Made by a program: the position numbers and the translations under genes. The notes below the pieces were generated by a model. It searched no databases. It had not been told where the DNA came from and was given only the letters and a program-made list of their open reading frames with translations. From Calothrix membranacea FACHB-236 (GTDB lineage: Bacteria; Cyanobacteriota; Cyanobacteriia; Cyanobacteriales; Nostocaceae), in NCBI RefSeq assembly GCF_014696315.1, contig NZ_JACJPX010000028.1, positions 1 through 64,000 on the forward strand: a stretch of 64,000 nt of DNA, in the 5' to 3' direction. Positions 36,801 through 44,925 of the stretch are shown here, piece after piece. Each line of letters starts with the position of its first letter. The first letter of the stretch is position 1.

Positions 36801-37071
36801 AATTACCATCACTGACCTTCGATATCATGTTGTCGATATTGCCCAAACCTGCGACAGCATCTTCTATCTTCTTTGTCACTTGCGATTCCAGTTCTGCTGG
36901 GCCTGCACCAGGTTGGGTAACAGTCACCGTCACCGCGGGAATATCAACGTTGGGGTTGGTGTCTATCCCTAAGGAAATGAACGAAAACCAACCGACTATC
37001 GTCAAAATCAAGAATAAAACTATCGTGGGAACAGGTTTTTTAATCGACCAAGCAGAGATATTGAAGGACAT
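33820..37071 (-). CDS. RND-family efflux pump inner-membrane subunit (HAE1/AcrB-like)
   Basis: This 1083-residue, 12-helix proton-driven transporter exports amphiphilic compounds through a trans-envelope complex. The N-terminus (ISAWSIKKPVPTIVLFLI) is typical, with GNLVDDAVVEIENMERHM in helix 4 carrying the Asp-Asp proton relay, and GVVTKNSILLVDYTI in helix 10 supplying the lysine partner. Two periplasmic pore domains (residues about 40-330 and 600-880) are complete. The cytoplasmic loop between helices 6 and 7 is enlarged by a repeat-derived stretch (PLPLTQLSTLKPRTF). It is the second gene after its membrane-fusion adaptor, 82 bases apart. No outer-membrane TolC-like gene is present, as usual in cyanobacteria where it is encoded elsewhere. 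Confidence 0.93.
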   Translation of the reverse strand: MSFNISAWSIKKPVPTIVLFLILTIVGWFSFISLGIDTNPNVDIPAVTVTVTQPGAGPAELESQVTKKIEDAVAGLGNIDNMISKVSDGNSTTTINFILGTNSDRATNDVRNAIAQIRQSLPQDINDPIVQRLDFAGGPIMTYVVKSDRRSVEELSNLTDQTISRALLAVKGVAQIKRVGGVDREIRVNLDPNRLQSLGITATQVNDQIRALNINLPGGRAELGGSEQSIRTLGSAASVDVLKTYEIILPGGGSVPLSSLGTVEDQFGDIRQTASLNNKPVVAFQVLRSTGSVMVTVESGVKAAVKELEKTLPPDVKLDLVFTRADVVRQSYESTIDELIQASVLAVIVIMLFLRDWRATLITAVALPLSMIPTFAVQQALGYTLNNMTLLALALAVGNLVDDAVVEIENMERHMAMGKSAMQAAYESSEEVGLAVVASSATIIAVFLPVAFMGGIPGQFFQPFGFTVAISTIFSTLVARMVTPMMGAYLLKDKDHTCSKGIQDQNQPRYIRLFNFKFKLPKTNKKTKKLSTQHGLNAPLPLTQLSTLKPRTFQPYKLLLQWSLRHRLTTIAIAIAFFMASLMLVPMIPKGFVDDGDYGLSSIAIEIPPGSTLADMNQVVTQTTNILLKNPYVAQVVATEDLSTATLSVNLKPKEERKISQKQFEEEIRPLFQQIPGARISFQSQVPGDSRKGLSIVLRSENPEALGQASEALEKQMRTIPGLVEVSSSASLVKPEILVIPDPQRAADLGVTVQAIARTASLATIGDNDANLAKYNLSDRQIPIRVQIDPQARADINSIKNLQVPSQNGSLVPLLAVADIRFGSGPATINRYDRARQVAVEANLQGIALGEAVQAVNKLPIMQNLPPGVVQQPSGGAKIMQDIFRGFGSALGLAILCIYAILVLLYNNFLHPLSIMAALPFCLGGALVALMVMQKPLGLYALIGIVLLLGVVTKNSILLVDYTIINIQEGKSQRQALIEAGVSRLRPIMMTSLATIAGTLPLALGIGVGSEVRQPMGIAIMGGFTTSTLLTLVVVPVIFSYIDNFQSWIMNTLRYGFGKKPPRPASSEHEVINLPSEREKSAS
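35430..35485 (-). repeat. low-complexity repeat insertion in the RND pump gene
   Basis: The stretch with GTGCTGAG-type units (AGTGCTGAG appears on both sides of GGGGCGTTCAGCCCGTGCTG) is read in frame as LSTQHGLNAPLPLTQLSTL. GTGCTGAG heptamer-like repeats are otherwise intergenic in these genomes. Confidence 0.6.
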
Positions 37072-37153
37072 CGGAGAATTTTGGATTTTAGATTTTGGAT
37101 TTTGGATTGATGACGAAAAAGTTCACCGCAGCAGATCTCAGATTATGGATTCT

Positions 37154-38629
37154 TCATCCTTCAGGGGATACTAAAACTTTGTCGCCATCTTTGAGATAAC
37201 CAGCACCCTTAACAACCACGCGATCGCCTAATTTCAATCCGCTTTTGATTTCCACGCTGTTACCGTTTAGAGGTTCTCCTAGTTCTACTTTCTGGGCGCG
37301 GACAATGTCTTCACCCGATAGCATGAATACAATTACACTGCCATCAGGTTGGGTTTGTACGGCTTTTTGCGGTACTGTCATGCCTAGGGTTGATGAGGTG
37401 GTAATGGCGGCGCGGGCAAACATTCCAGGTTTGAGCAATTTTGTTGCAGGTAGATCAATTTTGACTGTGGCTTCGCGCCGTTGGTCGTTTACCAGCGGTT
37501 CTATCTCTCTAACTCGCCCTTGCAACGTGACAAGGCGATCCAAATCGGAAGTTACTTCTACTGTTGCACCCACTTTCACTAGGGAGAGTTGCACTTCTGG
37601 AACTTTTGCTTGCAATTGTAATTTGCCATCCCGAATAATCGAGAACAGTTTTTGCGTCCCACCAATCACATTTCCTACTTGGGTTTGTGGTGGTACACCT
37701 GTCATATCCCCGACTCTCGCCAGTTTTTCGGCAATAATTCCCGATACAGGCGCAACAACTAGGGTTTGTGCTAATTGGGCTTGCAGTTGTCCTATTTTCG
37801 CTGCACTATTACGGACATCAGCTTTGGCTTTGTTGACGTTGGCTTGGGCAATGGTGATATTTGCTTGACTACCGCCAACATTTGCTTGGGCGCTACGAAC
37901 ATTTTCTTCAGCAACGCGCACAGTTTCTCTGGCAGTTTTGACTGTATAGGAACGAGTATCCAGTTCTTGTTGACTAATTGCACCAGAAGCCGCCAGTTGT
38001 TGATATCGCTGATAGTTCTTTTCGGCTTCTTCTAAGCGCGCCTGTGCTTGGGCTAAATCTGCTTGCCTTTGCTTCACAATCGCCACATTTGATGACACAC
38101 TGGCTTGTTTAGAGGTGACATCGGCTTGCTTCGATGCCATATCTGCTTGCTTCGATTCCATATCTGCCTTAGCTTGGCTAATTTGGGTTTGTAGTACGGA
38201 ATCATCTAAAACAGCCAAAACATCGCCTTTGTTGACGAAAGCGCCTTCTTGGATGTTGTCAGGAATTTTTTTAATTTGCAGTCCGTTGGTTTGGGGAAGT
38301 ACAGGAATCAAATCCGAGGCGGCGACAGTACCCGTAGTATTGAGAGTCCGTGCTACACTTGCAGTTTCTACGGTAGCAACGGTAACTGTCATCGATGGTT
38401 TCAACTTCGTTGGTGGTTTGGCTACAGCGTTTTGTTGACCAGTGGGACGATGGCTTAAAATACCCATACTGCCAAAAGCGATCGCTAACCCTAAGCCAGT
38501 ACCTAGTAACAGCGGCATCAACCATAGGCGAGTTTGCCGATCCTGTAGTTTTCTTTCTAAATCAGCATCTTCAGCCCTCAAAGAGTCTTCCATTTCGACT
38601 TCTGATGAACTTTCGTCACCCACAGTCAT
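37154..38629 (-). CDS. RND efflux periplasmic adaptor (membrane fusion protein)
   Basis: This 491-residue adaptor is anchored by one N-terminal helix (LWLMPLLLGTGLGLAIAFG, residues 34-52), followed by a barrel-sandwich half (VLPQTNGLQIKKIPDNIQEG), a long alpha-helical hairpin (about residues 150-290) made of Ala/Gln-rich heptads, and the lipoyl half and beta-barrel domain (VVAPVSGIIAEKLARVGDM). It links the RND pump to an outer-membrane channel. The hairpin includes short repeats (DMASKQADVTSKQASV). It is the first gene of the operon with the pump. A Shine-Dalgarno (GGAGATAGAGGT) precedes the ATG. Confidence 0.92.
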   Translation of the reverse strand: MTVGDESSSEVEMEDSLRAEDADLERKLQDRQTRLWLMPLLLGTGLGLAIAFGSMGILSHRPTGQQNAVAKPPTKLKPSMTVTVATVETASVARTLNTTGTVAASDLIPVLPQTNGLQIKKIPDNIQEGAFVNKGDVLAVLDDSVLQTQISQAKADMESKQADMASKQADVTSKQASVSSNVAIVKQRQADLAQAQARLEEAEKNYQRYQQLAASGAISQQELDTRSYTVKTARETVRVAEENVRSAQANVGGSQANITIAQANVNKAKADVRNSAAKIGQLQAQLAQTLVVAPVSGIIAEKLARVGDMTGVPPQTQVGNVIGGTQKLFSIIRDGKLQLQAKVPEVQLSLVKVGATVEVTSDLDRLVTLQGRVREIEPLVNDQRREATVKIDLPATKLLKPGMFARAAITTSSTLGMTVPQKAVQTQPDGSVIVFMLSGEDIVRAQKVELGEPLNGNSVEIKSGLKLGDRVVVKGAGYLKDGDKVLVSPEG

Positions 38630-39649
38630 ACCTCTATCTCCTGCAATATGAATAATTACTGGTATTTTTTAATAAAAATTTAGATTTATTAACTTATATG
38701 AAATATAGCCCATTTTTGAGGCTCTGACTATCAAGATTCCCAGTATAGAAACATGATATAGGTTGTATTTTTATTACAATAGAAGAATATTTGCAATATA
38801 TTTAGCTAATCAAAATATTGTCAATGAGTATTTGCACTGAAATACTGTTATATTTTTAGTATTAAAATTATATTGACTAGCATTTATAATGCAAGGAAGT
38901 GAATCCGGGTGCACATAAATCCGCATTTTTCCAAAGTTTCAGTCTGGCAAACAGACTGAGTAATTTTTAACTACTATTACTTTTTCTGGGTATATAAGAT
39001 GAATATGGCTCAAATTTTCGAGAAATTTCTAATTATAGATTTATTTATCAGGTTGCAGTTCTTGTGATTTTTTAGTATCTAACTCTCGTCAATCTAGATT
39101 GTTGATACGTAAATAATAGAAGTAAAAAACCAGATAGGGCTAAGGCACATCTATACAAAACTGAATCATTTGTGGCAATGTATCTGACAAAGACACTAGC
39201 ACCTTGAAGGTCATCAGTGCTGATGCCTAAAACAGTGCTTAGGCTTTCAATGCAGGATATTTTTCTCCATCGCTGAATTTGAGCCTCGGAGACGAATAAA
39301 CATATTCATAGCCAAGGCTTTAATCCTTTACTTGGGAATTTGAACCTTGACTACGAAACCATGCAAATTCCTGTAGGGAACTACTAGTTTTAGCTAAAAA
39401 CTATCACTGATAACGCATTATTTGCAGGTTAATGAAAGGATAGCCTGTTTTGTGGGAAAAATATCAAAATAGATAGGGCTAAAACTCTAAACCAGTCACA
39501 AAGGAGGAAATCTGCATTGCTGTCATTTTTAAAGATGAAATTTAACGTATTTTGCAAAATTGACTAGCCTGTTGATTGGTGAGAAATTTTTGCCGATACG
39601 TAGTGAATAACCATAATCAATAAATTCTTATCCCAGTGAGTCAAAACCA
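38630..39649. other. 1-kb intergenic region with repeated AGATAGGGCTAA
   Basis: I see no coding frame. Features are a small hairpin GCCTAA...TTAGGC (about 39225-39244) and a 12-base direct repeat AGATAGGGCTAA at 39132-39143 and 39471-39482. It contains the divergent promoters of the pump operon and the HD gene. A small RNA in the middle (39120-39480) is possible but unsupported. Confidence 0.45.
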
Positions 39650-40519
39650 ATGTTCAATGCTACAGAAATTTTAATTGATGCTTTTGTTAATCAAATTCGA
39701 GAAGGTTATCAACGCACCTATGGCGCTTTAAAACATGATTATCAAGATATCATTGCCTGGGCTGGTAGCATGGCCTTAGAAAATATTGCCAATAGCGATG
39801 CCTTATATCACAACGTCGAACACACAATTCTCGTAACTTTAGTAGGACAGGAAATTTTACGAGGTAAGCATATTCGCGAGGGTGGCGTTTCCAGTGATGA
39901 TTGGTTGCATGTGATTATCTCCTTAGCTTGTCATGATATTGGCTATGTCAAAGGAGTTTGTCGGCAAGACCAAGAAACAGAAGGCTTATATGCTACAGGT
40001 AAAGATGGGCAAATGATTTCTTTAGCTCCAGGTGCTTCTGATGCTAGTCTCATCCCCTATCATGTTGATAGAGGCAAATTATTTATTGATGAACGTTTTG
40101 GTGGACATAAATTAATTGATGCGGAAGTAATTAAGTCGAATATTGAATTAACCAGATTTCCCGTCCCCAAAGCAGAAGACCATCAAGATACACATAACTA
40201 TGCTGGCTTAGTCCGCGCCGCCGACTTAATTGGACAATTAAGCGATCCGCGTTATTTAAAGAAAATTACTTCTTTATATTATGAATTTGAAGAAACTGGG
40301 ATGAATAAAATCTTAGGCTATCAAAACCCAGGCGACTTACGCAAGAATTACGCCAAGTTTTACTGGAATGGGGTTTATCCCTATGTTAAAGACGCATTAC
40401 GTTACCTAGCGTTAACACAGCAAGGTAAACAAATATTAGCTAATCTTTACTCAAATGTATTTGTTGTCGAGCATGAAAAACAACAAGAAGAATTACGATT
40501 AATAGCTAATAGTCATTAG
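39650..40519 (+). CDS. HD-domain metal-dependent phosphohydrolase
   Basis: This 289-residue cytoplasmic protein has the HD superfamily metal site: YHNVEHTILV (first His) and ISLACHDIGYVKG (His-Asp), with a later Asp/Glu in VRAADLIGQLSD. Such enzymes hydrolyse phosphodiesters or nucleotides, including cyclic nucleotides. The closest architectural match I can think of is the HDc/PDEase-like class, but the substrate is not readable. The gene is alone, flanked by long non-coding stretches. Start ATG 39650 is not preceded by a clear Shine-Dalgarno (GTGAGTCAAAACCA). Confidence 0.83.
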   Translation: MFNATEILIDAFVNQIREGYQRTYGALKHDYQDIIAWAGSMALENIANSDALYHNVEHTILVTLVGQEILRGKHIREGGVSSDDWLHVIISLACHDIGYVKGVCRQDQETEGLYATGKDGQMISLAPGASDASLIPYHVDRGKLFIDERFGGHKLIDAEVIKSNIELTRFPVPKAEDHQDTHNYAGLVRAADLIGQLSDPRYLKKITSLYYEFEETGMNKILGYQNPGDLRKNYAKFYWNGVYPYVKDALRYLALTQQGKQILANLYSNVFVVEHEKQQEELRLIANSH

Positions 40520-40532
40520 TCAAAAATTGTAG

Positions 40533-40552
40533 AGACGCGATTCATCGCGTCT
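40533..40552. repeat. AGACGCGAT palindrome
   Basis: AGACGCGAT and ATCGCGTCT arms with a TC loop. The same unit occurs twice at 41996-42042. It belongs to the GTAGAGACGCGAT repeats common in Nostocales. It is followed by AGTCAAG and TTTGAAA heptamers (40554-40600) in an otherwise gene-free gap. Confidence 0.7.
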
Positions 40553-40753
40553 GTAGTCAAGAGTCAAGAGTCAAAATTTTAGATTTGAAATTTGAAATTT
40601 TGAAAATCTGCAATCGAAAATTTAGCAGCTAAAATTTTGTCAAGGTTCAAAATTAATTATCATGGACTTAGAATTTTGAATTACCGCAGGGCTTGACTAT
40701 TAACCCTTGACCTCGGACTATTAACTATTAACCCTTGACTATTTATAAAAACT

Positions 40754-41869
40754 ATGGATTGGTGGCAACGACTTAAAAAGAACCCTTTGGCGCGATTTGG
40801 GGCGGTTTTGCTGTTGATATTCTATCTAGCGGTAATTGCAGCGGATTTCGTCGCCCCTTACGATCCTTATGCTTCGCAGCCAAATGGTTCGCTGCTACCA
40901 CCCACCAAAATTTATTGGACTTCACCATCAGGACAAGCCATAGGGCCTCATGTTTATCCCACAACTCAGGGAGATACTAATTTAGAAACAGGCGATCGCA
41001 AACTCATTGTAGACTTCAAAAAGCCCTCACCTCTACGTTTATTTGTCTCAGGGCCCGAATACCGCCTGTTTCAACTCAGTTTACCTCTACCACCAAAATG
41101 GGATGAAGTCACCATTATTCCTGGTATCCCCTTAAATTGGCATTTGTTTGGCACTACTGGCGAAGCAAAATTTAACATCTTAGGTACTGATGATCAAGGG
41201 CGTGACCAATTTAGCCGTTTGGTGCATGGAGGTCGCATCAGCTTATTTATTGGTATCTTTGGTGTGATCATTACCTACCCCCTGGGTTTACTCATTGGTG
41301 GGATTTCTGGTTATTTTGGCGGTAAAATTGATACCTTAATTATGCGCCTTGCAGAAGTGCTGATGACTTTCCCCAGTATTTATTTGTTAGTAACATTAGG
41401 GGCAGTATTACCACCTGGTTTAAGCAGTACTCAACGCTTTTTATTGATTGTAGTCATTACTTCCGTAATTAGCTGGGCGGGATTAGCAAGGGTAATTCGC
41501 GGACAAGTACTATCAATTAAAGAACGAGAATTTGTACAAGCTGCAAGAGCAATGGGAGGTAAACCAATGTATATTATCCTCCGTCACGTCTTGCCACAAA
41601 CTGCCACCTATATAATTATCTCTGCCACTTTATCTGTTCCCAGCTTTATCAGCGCCGAAGCTGTTTTAAGTCTCATTGGTTTAGGAATTCAACAACCAGA
41701 CCCCTCTTGGGGAAATATGTTGTCTTTAGCCAGTAATGCTTCAATTCTGGTACTACAACCTTGGCTAATCTGGCCGCCAGCCGTGCTAATTATCCTCACA
41801 GTCTTAGCCTTCAATTTACTAGGCGATGGGCTAAGAGATGCACTCGACCCTCGCAGTTTACGACGCTAA
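40754..41869 (+). CDS. DppC/OppC-type ABC transporter permease, orphan
   Basis: This 371-residue inner-membrane permease belongs to the dipeptide/oligopeptide/nickel family. After a first helix (FGAVLLLIFYLAVIAADFV), it has an unusually long periplasmic segment (residues about 38-145). The usual five helices follow, with LGTDDQGRDQFSRLVHGGR and the ATPase-contact EAA loop EFVQAARAMGGKPMYIILRHVLP. The C-terminal GDGLRDALDPRSLRR is also typical. The other subunits (DppB, DppD/F, binding protein) are not adjacent, a scattered layout often seen in cyanobacteria. Substrate unknown. Confidence 0.88.
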   Translation: MDWWQRLKKNPLARFGAVLLLIFYLAVIAADFVAPYDPYASQPNGSLLPPTKIYWTSPSGQAIGPHVYPTTQGDTNLETGDRKLIVDFKKPSPLRLFVSGPEYRLFQLSLPLPPKWDEVTIIPGIPLNWHLFGTTGEAKFNILGTDDQGRDQFSRLVHGGRISLFIGIFGVIITYPLGLLIGGISGYFGGKIDTLIMRLAEVLMTFPSIYLLVTLGAVLPPGLSSTQRFLLIVVITSVISWAGLARVIRGQVLSIKEREFVQAARAMGGKPMYIILRHVLPQTATYIIISATLSVPSFISAEAVLSLIGLGIQQPDPSWGNMLSLASNASILVLQPWLIWPPAVLIILTVLAFNLLGDGLRDALDPRSLRR

Positions 41870-41995
41870 TACCACTATGCCAAAGTCAAAAGAATTTTAT
41901 TTCAGCTTTCACGCAAATTTGAAAAAAGAATGTGAAAAACCAGGTAGGGAAGCAATACGGTTCGGATAATAAAAATCGATTGATGTTTAACTCCT

Positions 41996-42126
41996 GTAGA
42001 GACGCGATTCATCGCGTCTTTACCAATTTATCGCGTCTCTACAACCCCAAAATCATAACGAAAAATTCTTAACCAAACCGTTTTTCTCCCTTTTCCCTTT
42101 TCCCTTTTCCCTTTCCCCTTTCCCCC
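41996..42126. repeat. GTAGAGACGCGAT inverted repeats and TTTTCCC tandem repeat
   Basis: GTAGAGACGCGAT (41996-42008), ATCGCGTCT (42011-42019) and ATCGCGTCTCTAC (42030-42042) form nested palindromes. TTTTCCC/TTTCCCC units follow at about 42081-42126. The 380-base gap contains no gene. Confidence 0.7.
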
Positions 42127-42250
42127 AAAATAATTAAGACTCATCCTCAAGGACACAATACCAACACCTTGAGGCAGATGACACTAGCTAGTGAATCAGT
42201 ATCCAATATATCAGAGGCGAGTAATATGCTGGGATAAGGAGACTGATGGC

Positions 42251-43276
42251 ATGAGTTGGCGAGACATTTGGAGTTTATTCCAAGAGACTTTTAAAGAATG
42301 GAGTGAGGATAAAGCCTCACGGTTAGCAGCAGCTTTAGCATATTACACAATATTTTCCATTGCACCATTACTAATTATTGTCATTGCAGTCGTCGGCGCA
42401 GTATTTGGCGAAGAAGCCGCCAGAGGTGAAATTTTTCGCCAAATTCAAGGTTTAGTTGGCACACAAGGCGCAAAATTTATTGAAACAGCTATTCAAAATG
42501 CTAACCAACCAACTACCGGAACTATCGCTTCTATTATTAGTATCCTAGTTCTTTTATTGGGTGCTACAGGTTTATTTACAGAGTTACAAGATGCACTCAA
42601 CACCATTTGGGAAGTGAAGCCAAAACCAGGACGAGGTGTTAACACAATGGTTCGCCAGCGTGTTTTATCATTCACTATGGTATTAGGAATTGGCTTTTTG
42701 CTGTTAGTTTCTTTGGTAGTGAGTGCAGGTTTAAGCGCACTAGTAAATTTCTTTAGTAACCTAGTACCTGGTGTTGATTTTCTCTGGCAAATTGTTAACT
42801 TTCTTCTGGGTTTTGCCATCACTACAATACTATTTGGATTGATTTTTAAAGTTTTACCAGATGTGAAAATTACTTGGGGTGATGTTTTAATAGGCGCTTC
42901 TATCACCTCACTTTTGTTTTCTATCGGTCGATTTTTGTTAGGACAATATTTAGGTAATGGTAGTTTTGGCTCAACCTATGGTGCAGCAGGTTCGCTGGTA
43001 GTGATTCTCGCTTGGATTTATTACGCTGCTCAAATTCTCTTTTTTGGTGCTGAGTTTACCCAAGTTTATGCCAGAAGATATGGCAGTGGAATTATTCCTA
43101 CTAAACACGCTATGCCTCTCAATAATGAGAGTTTTACTAATCCAGGTATGCAAGATAACAGTACTAATAGGCCAAGGACATCTTCTTCCCGCAAGCAACC
43201 GTCTTCTAATCTAATTAATCGCATTATGCGCTCATTTGCTAAACCCAAAAGTGGGAAAACAAGAAGAAGAAATTAA
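42251..43276 (+). CDS. YihY/BrkB family inner-membrane protein
   Basis: A 341-residue protein with six helices of the YihY/BrkB (UPF0761) family. The start LFQETFKEWSEDKASRLAAA and AYYTIFSIAPLLIIVIAVVG are diagnostic, as are GSFGSTYGAAGSLVVILAWI and YYAAQILFFGAEFTQVYARR. Its molecular role is not established. The C-terminal 65 residues are polar and basic. I choose ATG 42251, preceded by AAGGAGAC at 8 bases, rather than the GTG at 42191. A bidirectional terminator follows. Confidence 0.88.
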   Translation: MSWRDIWSLFQETFKEWSEDKASRLAAALAYYTIFSIAPLLIIVIAVVGAVFGEEAARGEIFRQIQGLVGTQGAKFIETAIQNANQPTTGTIASIISILVLLLGATGLFTELQDALNTIWEVKPKPGRGVNTMVRQRVLSFTMVLGIGFLLLVSLVVSAGLSALVNFFSNLVPGVDFLWQIVNFLLGFAITTILFGLIFKVLPDVKITWGDVLIGASITSLLFSIGRFLLGQYLGNGSFGSTYGAAGSLVVILAWIYYAAQILFFGAEFTQVYARRYGSGIIPTKHAMPLNNESFTNPGMQDNSTNRPRTSSSRKQPSSNLINRIMRSFAKPKSGKTRRRN

Positions 43277-43352
43277 ATTACAGCACTTTTACTCTTTATG
43301 AAAGATTAAAAGCCTCTGCTTCCAACCAAGTCCGGATAATAGAAATGAAGAT

Positions 43353-43380
43353 AAAAAAGCCCGCTGTTGCGGGCTTTTTA
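43353..43380. terminator. bidirectional Rho-independent terminator
   Basis: AGCCCGC (43358-43364), loop TGTT, GCGGGCT (43369-43375), flanked by AAAAAA on the left and TTTTT on the right. It ends both the plus-strand brkB-like gene and the minus-strand polyketide cluster. Confidence 0.9.
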
Positions 43381-43413
43381 TTGATGACAAAACTCTACAA
43401 ATTACCTATTACC

Positions 43414-44922
43414 TTATGCAACATTCAGAAAACCAGTCTGAATCAAATAAGCGGTATAGGTCATAAACATTTCCGAACTAATTGGCGGACAAACAATAGA
43501 ACTACCTTCTAATGCTTTGAGAGTTTCTTCGCAGCTAATATGAGGTCTTCTTGCTTGCAGATACAAATCGGGAATTGTTAATTGTTCATCAGACCAGCGT
43601 TCTAACAAAAATGGCCGTAGAGTATATAAAGGATTGTCTGTAGAAGAGACATTATTAATTAACTCTGCTTGCCATTGGTCGTAAGGAATCGCCTTCACTG
43701 GATAACCAAAGGATTGTACCCACTTAATTAAGGTGCTTAAAGGTGCTGGTTGGGGATGTTGCAGGTGGAATGCTTTACCTATAGATGAAGGCTGCATTGA
43801 GAGATAAACAATCGCCTTGCTAACATAATCTACAGGAGACATATCCATCATGTATTCCACATCTGGAAAATATCCCATTTGCAGACAGCCTTTGACCATC
43901 AAATTGATAAAGTCATGGGTGTTACAAATACCTGTTTGGCTATCTCCAGAAATTAATGGTGGTCTGTGGATAGTTACAGGTAAACCTCTGTCACGGGCAA
44001 TTTTCACTAACTTCTCAGCTACCCATTTTGTTTGGGAATAACCAAGGAAAATTCCTTCCCAATGGGCGAAGTCATCTTGCTCTTTCACTAACTTACCAGC
44101 ATAAGCAGGTGATTCAAACACCGCCACGCTAGAAACGTAATGTACAGGCTTGAGTTTGATTTGGCTAGCTAATCTCAATACTTCTTGAGTTCCTAGCACA
44201 TTGGCTGCTTTCAATGCTGAATAGGGGAACACATAATTCAGCAAAGCACCGCTATGATAAATGGTGTCAATATTAGCCGCTAAAATTTGGAATTGTTCTG
44301 CGCCCATACCCAATAATGGCAGAGCTAAATCGCCCACAACTGGGATAATTCTCGATTTATATTTTTCATCCCAAATTGCGTAAGATTCGAGATTTTTTTC
44401 TAATTTGCTCTGACCTTCTTGAGCGTTAGCAGCCCGCACTAAGCAATATATATTGGCATTAGTTTGCTGCAACAATTCCCGAATAATAAATGCACCTAAA
44501 TAACCTGTACCACCAGTTAAAAAGATGTTTTTTGGTTCAGTAATTGTAACTGGAGGTAAAGCGTCAGGGCGAATGGTGGGGTCAAGAACTACCTCGGCGT
44601 TTAAATCTAAAGCCGGGATAGGAGCATTAGCAGGGGTAGTATTTGTATCTTGAACTACTGCATCTTCGGGTAAATCTTCTGCTAAACGTTGAGAAAGAGC
44701 AGCGATATTTGGATAATGCCACAACAACAAAGGAGATGGTTGAAATCCCAGCATTTTCTCCAATTTGCTGACGAGAATCATTGCTTGGGCTGAATCCAAA
44801 CCGTAGTTTTCTAAATGTTCATTGACATCTATCTCGTCAGTTTCTACCCCTAGTAACTCAGCCAGATTAGCAACCAGCCAGGCTTGAATATCTGCGGCAC
44901 TATAAGAATGTTTTGAATTCAT
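43414..44922 (-). CDS. hglB: ACP-thioester reductase (HglB/HetM-like)
   Basis: A 502-residue protein. Residues about 5-80 are an acyl carrier protein domain with the phosphopantetheine serine in YGLDSAQAM. From about 135 is a thioester reductase of the extended short-chain dehydrogenase type ([19 protein letters not shown], with the active YSQTK). It would release the finished chain by reduction, giving aldehyde or alcohol, as inferred for HglB/HetM in heterocyst glycolipid synthesis. Length is near that of Anabaena HetM (about 506). It is the last gene of the cluster, 3 bases after the enoyl reductase gene, with GGAGAT before its ATG. hetN and hetI, which follow hglB in Anabaena, are absent here. 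Confidence 0.88.
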   Translation of the reverse strand: MNSKHSYSAADIQAWLVANLAELLGVETDEIDVNEHLENYGLDSAQAMILVSKLEKMLGFQPSPLLLWHYPNIAALSQRLAEDLPEDAVVQDTNTTPANAPIPALDLNAEVVLDPTIRPDALPPVTITEPKNIFLTGGTGYLGAFIIRELLQQTNANIYCLVRAANAQEGQSKLEKNLESYAIWDEKYKSRIIPVVGDLALPLLGMGAEQFQILAANIDTIYHSGALLNYVFPYSALKAANVLGTQEVLRLASQIKLKPVHYVSSVAVFESPAYAGKLVKEQDDFAHWEGIFLGYSQTKWVAEKLVKIARDRGLPVTIHRPPLISGDSQTGICNTHDFINLMVKGCLQMGYFPDVEYMMDMSPVDYVSKAIVYLSMQPSSIGKAFHLQHPQPAPLSTLIKWVQSFGYPVKAIPYDQWQAELINNVSSTDNPLYTLRPFLLERWSDEQLTIPDLYLQARRPHISCEETLKALEGSSIVCPPISSEMFMTYTAYLIQTGFLNVA

Positions 44923-44925
44923 TTT

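Noticed and set aside
43277-43413. A hetN or hetI homologue next to hglB
   Set aside because: Only a terminator and 40-90 bases of spacer are present between hglB and the BrkB-like gene.
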